Origin: Terriglobia bacterium
GTDB taxonomy: Bacteria; Acidobacteriota; Terriglobia; Terriglobales; Acidobacteriaceae
Length of the DNA: 64,000 bases
Assembly: GCA_020072815.1 (NCBI GenBank)
Contig: JAIQGE010000005.1
Span: 1-64,000, forward strand
Reading direction: 5' to 3'
A program made the translations under genes and the position numbers. The notes beneath the pieces were generated by a model. That model searched no databases and was not told the DNA's origin. It saw only the letters and a program-made list of their open reading frames with translations. Below are positions 60,042 through 64,000 of the stretch, piece by piece. Within the stretch, counting starts at the first letter, position 1. Each line of letters starts with the position of its first letter.

Positions 60042-60821
60042 ATGAAGATGAAAAGTCATTGGATGGTTGCCGCGGGCGTGGGGTTGATTGCCGTCAGCGC
60101 TTGGGCGCCGATGGCGAGCGCTTTCTCCACCGGAAATGCCCCCGCCCCGCCGCCGCCGGCGGTCGCCAGCCAGAGCGCGCCCGGCGCTTCCGCCGGGTTG
60201 AGCAACGGGACCGTTCTGCTGATACAACTTTCCAAGTCCGTGGACACAAAAAGCGCGAAAGCCGGCGACGAGGTGACCGCCAAACTGGTTTCTGACGTGA
60301 AGGCCGACGGCAAAGTCGTCCTGCACCAAGGCACAAAGCTGATCGGTCATGTGGCCCAGGCCCGAGCCCATACCAAGGAAACCCCAGGGTCCACGCTGAC
60401 CATGGTCTTTGAAAAGGCCGTCGCCAAAGGCGGTGTTGAAACGGTCTTGAGCGTCAACATTCAGGCCGTAGGGGCGCCGCCGCTGCCCGCGATGTCCTCC
60501 AACATCAATCCGGATCTTGGCGTGCCGACTTCCATGGGAAGCCAGGGCAGCAGGGTCAGCACTGCGCCGCCCAGCGGGATGGGGCCAGCGTCCAGCGGAC
60601 CCATGAGCAGACCGGCGGGCGGCGTGACCGACGGAGCGGTAAACACAGGTGTTTCCGCCAACGGCGTCCTCACCCCTTCGAGCAAAGGTGTCTTTGGCAT
60701 TTCCGATGTCAGCCTTGCGGCCGCAACCGACGCGAGCCAGCCGCCCGTACTCCAATCCGCCGGCCACAACATTAAGCTGGAGAGCGGAACGCAGATACTT
60801 CTGGTGGTGAGCGCCAAATAG
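60042..60821 (+). CDS. Secreted protein, TrbI/VirB10-like beta domain (paralogue 1)
   Basis: This 259-residue protein has a signal peptide (VAAGVGLIAVSAWAPMASA), a low-complexity region, and a beta-rich domain (TVLLIQLSKSVDTKSAKAGDE, GKVVLHQGTKLIGHVAQARA). That pattern resembles the barrel domain of TrbI/VirB10 proteins (moderate). A Gly/Ser/Pro-rich region leads to a final strand, LESGTQILLVVSAK. AGGAGA precedes the ATG. It is divergent from the NtrC-type regulator and shares its design with the next gene. Confidence 0.75.
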   Translation: MKMKSHWMVAAGVGLIAVSAWAPMASAFSTGNAPAPPPPAVASQSAPGASAGLSNGTVLLIQLSKSVDTKSAKAGDEVTAKLVSDVKADGKVVLHQGTKLIGHVAQARAHTKETPGSTLTMVFEKAVAKGGVETVLSVNIQAVGAPPLPAMSSNINPDLGVPTSMGSQGSRVSTAPPSGMGPASSGPMSRPAGGVTDGAVNTGVSANGVLTPSSKGVFGISDVSLAAATDASQPPVLQSAGHNIKLESGTQILLVVSAK

Positions 60822-60992
60822 CACATTGAGAGCTCTTCCCTTGGCGGCCGGGCGCAAGGTCCTGGCCGCTTCTTGCTCTCCCGATGTCCGTCTGGAAGCC
60901 CACAACCACAACTTTCGCCATCCCATGCCAGGGCCAGCCGATACTACGAATCACCCTAGTCCTTGTTTTTTGTGGTTTATCTTGGCAACCGA

Positions 60993-61014
60993 TTAGTGCA
61001 CAATGTTGCACTAA
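60993..61014. promoter_or_regulatory. Inverted repeat upstream of the second TrbI-like gene
   Basis: TTAGTGCA (60993-61000) and TGCACTAA (61007-61014) are perfect 8-bp arms around six bases, 45 nt before ATG 61059. The size and symmetry fit a dimeric regulator's operator; the regulator is unknown. Confidence 0.55.
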
Positions 61015-61058
61015 AGTGTAGTGACATATCCGGGTGCTGCTTACTTGTGGGGTGCGAT

Positions 61059-61940
61059 ATGAGAAACTGCGCGATTGTCATCGTCATTGCCTTACTCTTC
61101 ACCGTGGGCACAATCTGCCCAAAAATGACTCCTTCTGCCTCTGCCCAAACTCCGGTTGTGCCGGCAGCAGCCAAGCCTGCGGTTGCACCCAGCGTCGTCC
61201 TGCCGCCCGGCATCCACCTGGTGGCAGAGTTTGATGACACGCTCAATGCCAAAAAGCTGAAGCCCGGGAGCAAAGTAAAAGGGACTCTTACGCAAGACTT
61301 GATTCTTAAGGGCAAGATCGTGGCGCCGTCGGAATCCCGGCTGATCGGTCACGTCACCGAGGCCAAAGGCGCGACCGATGCAGATCCGTCGTCACGTTTG
61401 GGAATTGTCTTTGACAAGATTCTGCTCAAGCACCACCAGGAGCTGGATTTCGTCGGAGTCGTGCAGGCTTTAGCTCCTCCTGGCCAAAGGAAGTCGAAAG
61501 TGGATATGCCCAGCCAGATGCTGCCTCCGTCACTGATGGGCGGCGGCGGCAACGCCCAGGCGAACAGCACCATTACCCCTCCCGGCGGATCTCGCGGCAG
61601 CAACAACAACAACAATCGCACCACGTCATCGGGAAATACCGGAGCTTCTTCCATGGCGTCCATGCCGGTGTCCGCGCCGGTTAGGATCAAGAGTAATCCT
61701 GGCAGCAGCCCCGGAGATGCGGTAGCGACCGTGGAAGTGGGCGACGGGGCCAAACCGATCAGCGCTGGTTTGCCTCAAGGCGTTGTCGGGCTGCCGGGCT
61801 TAGCGCTCAGTGCCGGGCCTTCAGCCCTAACGCCGGGGCCGGTGATTCTGTCCAAATCAGGCAGTGTGAAGCTGGAATTCGGCACGCAGGTCCTGCTTAA
61901 AGTAAGCGGACCTCCGCCGCAGCAGGCCCAGGTCCACTAG
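61059..61940 (+). CDS. Secreted protein, TrbI/VirB10-like beta domain (paralogue 2)
   Basis: This 293-residue protein has a signal segment (CAIVIVIALLFTVGTICP). Its domain is related to the preceding gene: HLVAEFDDTLNAKKLKPGSKV, KGKIVAPSESRLIGHVTEAKG, FDKILLKHHQELDFVGVVQAL. An Asn/Ser/Gly-rich stretch and a final strand, LEFGTQVLLKVSG, follow. ATG 61059 fits the signal peptide; the open frame upstream runs through the inverted repeat and is rejected. It probably has its own promoter because of the 237-bp gap. The function is unknown; the pair looks like a local duplication. Confidence 0.75.
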   Translation: MRNCAIVIVIALLFTVGTICPKMTPSASAQTPVVPAAAKPAVAPSVVLPPGIHLVAEFDDTLNAKKLKPGSKVKGTLTQDLILKGKIVAPSESRLIGHVTEAKGATDADPSSRLGIVFDKILLKHHQELDFVGVVQALAPPGQRKSKVDMPSQMLPPSLMGGGGNAQANSTITPPGGSRGSNNNNNRTTSSGNTGASSMASMPVSAPVRIKSNPGSSPGDAVATVEVGDGAKPISAGLPQGVVGLPGLALSAGPSALTPGPVILSKSGSVKLEFGTQVLLKVSGPPPQQAQVH

Positions 61941-62066
61941 CCGGCGTATGCTGATCAGTAAACCCTTTCTTTGACCAATCCCGTTGGCCTTGGGTAACTT
62001 GCTGGCAGAAAATGGCCGTGGCAATCTGCCAATAAGCCATAATTGTGGAGAAGTTCCCCTAGACCA

Positions 62067-64000
62067 ATGCGACCCATGCGTTCTGGAATTTTTTGCAGCA
62101 TCATTCTGTTGAGTTGGTTTTGGCTCGCCACTCCGGCGTCCGGCCAGTCATGGCTGCCGCTCGGTCCGGACGGAGGCACGGTCCGCAGTCTGGCCTTTGA
62201 TCCCAGGAATCCAGAGCACATCTTTCTAGGCACCAGCGCCGGCCGGTTGTACCTCTCGGTGGACAACGGAGCCAGTTGGTCGCGCTACGCGCATTTAGGC
62301 AGCGCGTCGGAGATGGTGCTGGACCACATCATCATTGATCCTGCGAATCCCAGAAACATCTACGTGGCCGCATGGAATGCGCAGTCGCCCAACAGTGACG
62401 GCGACGTTTTTCGCAGCAAAGACGGCGGCAAGACCTGGGACCTTGTGGCCGATCTGCACGGCAAATCCATTCGCGCGCTGGCCATGGCGGCGTCGGACCC
62501 CAAAATCCTGGTCGCAGGAGCGCTCGACGGGATCTTCCGCAGCCGCGATGGCGGCGATAACTGGACACGCATCTCGCCTGAGCACCATGCCGAAATCAAG
62601 AACGTTGAGTCGGTGGCCGTTGATCCTGCCAATCCCGACATTATTTACGCCGGGACCTGGCACCTGCCCTGGAAGACCGATGACGGCGGCAAGACCTGGC
62701 ACAGCATCAAAAAAGGCGTGATTGACGATTCCGACGTGTTCTCGATTGTGATTGACTCGCAGAACCCGGCCAGTCTTTACATCAGCGCGTGTTCGGGGAT
62801 TTATCGCAGCGAATCGGCCGGCGAATTGTTTCGCAAGATCCAGGGAATTCCTTATTCCGCGCGGCGCACGCGCATGTTGCAAATGGACCCCACGGACCAC
62901 AAGATTGTTTATGCCGGGACCACGGAAGGTTTGTGGAAGACCACCGACGGCGGAGCCACATGGAGGCGTACCACCGGCGCCAACCTGGTGATCAATGACG
63001 TGATGGTGGACCCCAAGCGTCCGGCGCACGTGCTCCTGGCCACCGACCGCAGCGGCGTGCTCTCCAGCGACGATGGTGGCTTTACGTTCACCGCGGTCAA
63101 TCGCGGGTTTACCCATCGCCAGGTGGCGGCGCTGCTGGTGGACCGCCGCGACAAGTCCATCCTCTACGCCGGTCTGCTCAACGACAAAGAATATGGAGGA
63201 GTTTTCCTTTCGCGCGACGCCGGACAGACCTGGAGCCAGATCAGTGACGGACTGGATGGCCGCGACGTTCTGGTGCTTCGCCAGGCCATGGACAATTCTC
63301 TGGTCGCCGGCACCGACCGCGGGATTTTCCAGTTCACCAGCGACAACAAGCGATGGGTCCCTCGCAATACGCTGGTGGAAGAGAAGGCCGAAGTTGAGAA
63401 AGGAAATGCCCTGAAGCCGCGCTCCAAGCAGCCGGCTTCGGCTATTGCAAAGACGCCGCCAGTGACCAAGACGGTCATAAGCGAGCTGAACGCGCGCGTC
63501 AGCGGGCTGGAGCTTACCGGACAGAAGTGGTACGCCACAACTTCCACCGGGCTGCTGATGAGCGAGGACTCCGGACAAACCTGGCGCAAGCCGGAGATTG
63601 CCGTCAAGGGCCTCCACACACTGGCCGTCGCTGACCGCATGGTGGTGGCCACCAGCCGCAACGCGGTGGCCGTCTCCGTCAACGGCGGTGAAAGCTGGCT
63701 CACTCCCAAACCGCTGGAAGCCGAGTTTGTCATCAACTCGGTATCGCTGGATTCCACCGGCAACATCTGGCTGGCGGCGCGTGAAGGCGTGTTCCGCAGC
63801 AGCGACCTGGGCGATACTTGGAAGCGCATCTCGTCCCTGCGCCTCTCCAATGTCGTGAATGTTCAATTCGATGAAGAGAACCAGCGCATCCTGGCCACCG
63901 GCGCGGCTTCTTCCAACGTGTTTTCCAGTTCAGACAACGGACGCACCTGGGAGCCCATCAACTCCGGCTGGCTGCTGCGCACTGTCCGTTCTGCCGGGGC
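62067..64000 (+). CDS. Secreted BNR/VPS10-like repeat protein (3' end outside window)
   Basis: The frame opens at ATG 62067 (ATG 62076 is an alternative) and is open to the right edge, giving at least 644 residues. A signal peptide (SIILLSWFWLATPASGQ) is followed by many sialidase-type Asp-box repeats of the form S-x-D-G-G-x-T-W (RSKDGGKTWDLV, KTDDGGKTWHSI, KTTDGGATWRRT, SRDAGQTWSQI, SSDNGRTWEPI). They are spaced about 45-60 residues apart, typical of a beta-propeller related to VPS10/sortilin and photosystem-assembly Ycf48-like proteins. It probably binds surface glycans or proteins; no enzyme site is identified. Confidence 0.88.
   Translation, partial: MRPMRSGIFCSIILLSWFWLATPASGQSWLPLGPDGGTVRSLAFDPRNPEHIFLGTSAGRLYLSVDNGASWSRYAHLGSASEMVLDHIIIDPANPRNIYVAAWNAQSPNSDGDVFRSKDGGKTWDLVADLHGKSIRALAMAASDPKILVAGALDGIFRSRDGGDNWTRISPEHHAEIKNVESVAVDPANPDIIYAGTWHLPWKTDDGGKTWHSIKKGVIDDSDVFSIVIDSQNPASLYISACSGIYRSESAGELFRKIQGIPYSARRTRMLQMDPTDHKIVYAGTTEGLWKTTDGGATWRRTTGANLVINDVMVDPKRPAHVLLATDRSGVLSSDDGGFTFTAVNRGFTHRQVAALLVDRRDKSILYAGLLNDKEYGGVFLSRDAGQTWSQISDGLDGRDVLVLRQAMDNSLVAGTDRGIFQFTSDNKRWVPRNTLVEEKAEVEKGNALKPRSKQPASAIAKTPPVTKTVISELNARVSGLELTGQKWYATTSTGLLMSEDSGQTWRKPEIAVKGLHTLAVADRMVVATSRNAVAVSVNGGESWLTPKPLEAEFVINSVSLDSTGNIWLAAREGVFRSSDLGDTWKRISSLRLSNVVNVQFDEENQRILATGAASSNVFSSSDNGRTWEPINSGWLLRTVRSAG

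Noticed and set aside
58475-60295. 606-residue plus-strand frame opposite the NtrC-type regulator
   Set aside because: The regulator on the minus strand has every family motif. The antisense frame is His/Arg/Gln-rich and runs across two unrelated genes.
60983-60999. Sigma-54 promoter (TTGGCA start) before the second TrbI-like gene
   Set aside because: The -24 half is good, but the base pair expected to be GC at -12 is GT, and the next GC is one to two bases out of register.

Overview
The window is bacterial chromosome with high G+C and dense packing. Most genes lie in long minus-strand operons with 1-50 nt overlaps. Acidobacteriota, probably a Terriglobia-type soil lineage, is the best guess. 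This is inferred from the gene mix (anti-sigma proteins without a zinc motif, Tyr-rich secreted proteins, very large multihaem cytochromes, repeated radical SAM/GH3 genes) and from dispersed intergenic repeats; no rRNA gene is present to confirm it. No complete tRNA, rRNA or CRISPR array was found.

Left edge (1-1.5 kb): an ArsR-type repressor overlaps a truncated SRPBCC gene, with a palindromic operator over the repressor start. Then comes a scar made of the 3' half of a tRNA-Asp gene beside a decayed tyrosine integrase. 1.7-7.1 kb: a plus-strand operon for an acetyl-CoA synthetase-like ligase, 2-oxoacid dehydrogenase E1 alpha, E1 beta and E2, and an acyl carrier protein, with no E3. 7.1-11.3 kb: a minus-strand cassette of a phosphoribosyltransferase, two dissimilar ArsA/Get3-type ATPases and two paralogous small hydrophobic proteins, with a divergent membrane protein. 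11.4-14.6 kb: cstA faces away from a ribosome-hibernation/cold-shock fusion, with a CRP-like site between them.

14.6-26.3 kb: seven co-directional genes that look like a trans-envelope electron conduit. They are an anchored Fe-S/FAD oxidoreductase, a His-rich membrane protein, a secreted protein, a 906-residue probable outer-membrane barrel, cytochromes with 31 and 23 CxxCH motifs, and an anchored Ig-like protein. 26.6-32.4 kb: an ECF sigma factor and a membrane-anchored anti-sigma-like protein. The periplasmic half of that protein carries two domains that reappear separately in two divergently transcribed secreted proteins, which follow a sigma-54-type promoter. 32.5-44 kb: two minus-strand operons with four related radical SAM proteins, a GH3-family acyl-adenylating enzyme, two GNAT-like proteins, a sterol-desaturase-type hydroxylase and two membrane proteins. 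This is an uncharacterised, probably lipid-directed, pathway.

44-64 kb: mixed housekeeping and envelope genes. These include an MDR oxidoreductase, an MFS exporter, an NmrA-like/SRPBCC fusion, DUF378 and fasciclin proteins, a cupin regulator, an IS remnant, an Lgt-like/methyltransferase fusion with an apparent CTG start, a family 2 glycosyltransferase flanked by direct repeats, a CBS protein, a two-component system of the NtrC type with a downstream lipoprotein, two related secreted proteins, and a BNR-repeat protein that runs off the right edge.
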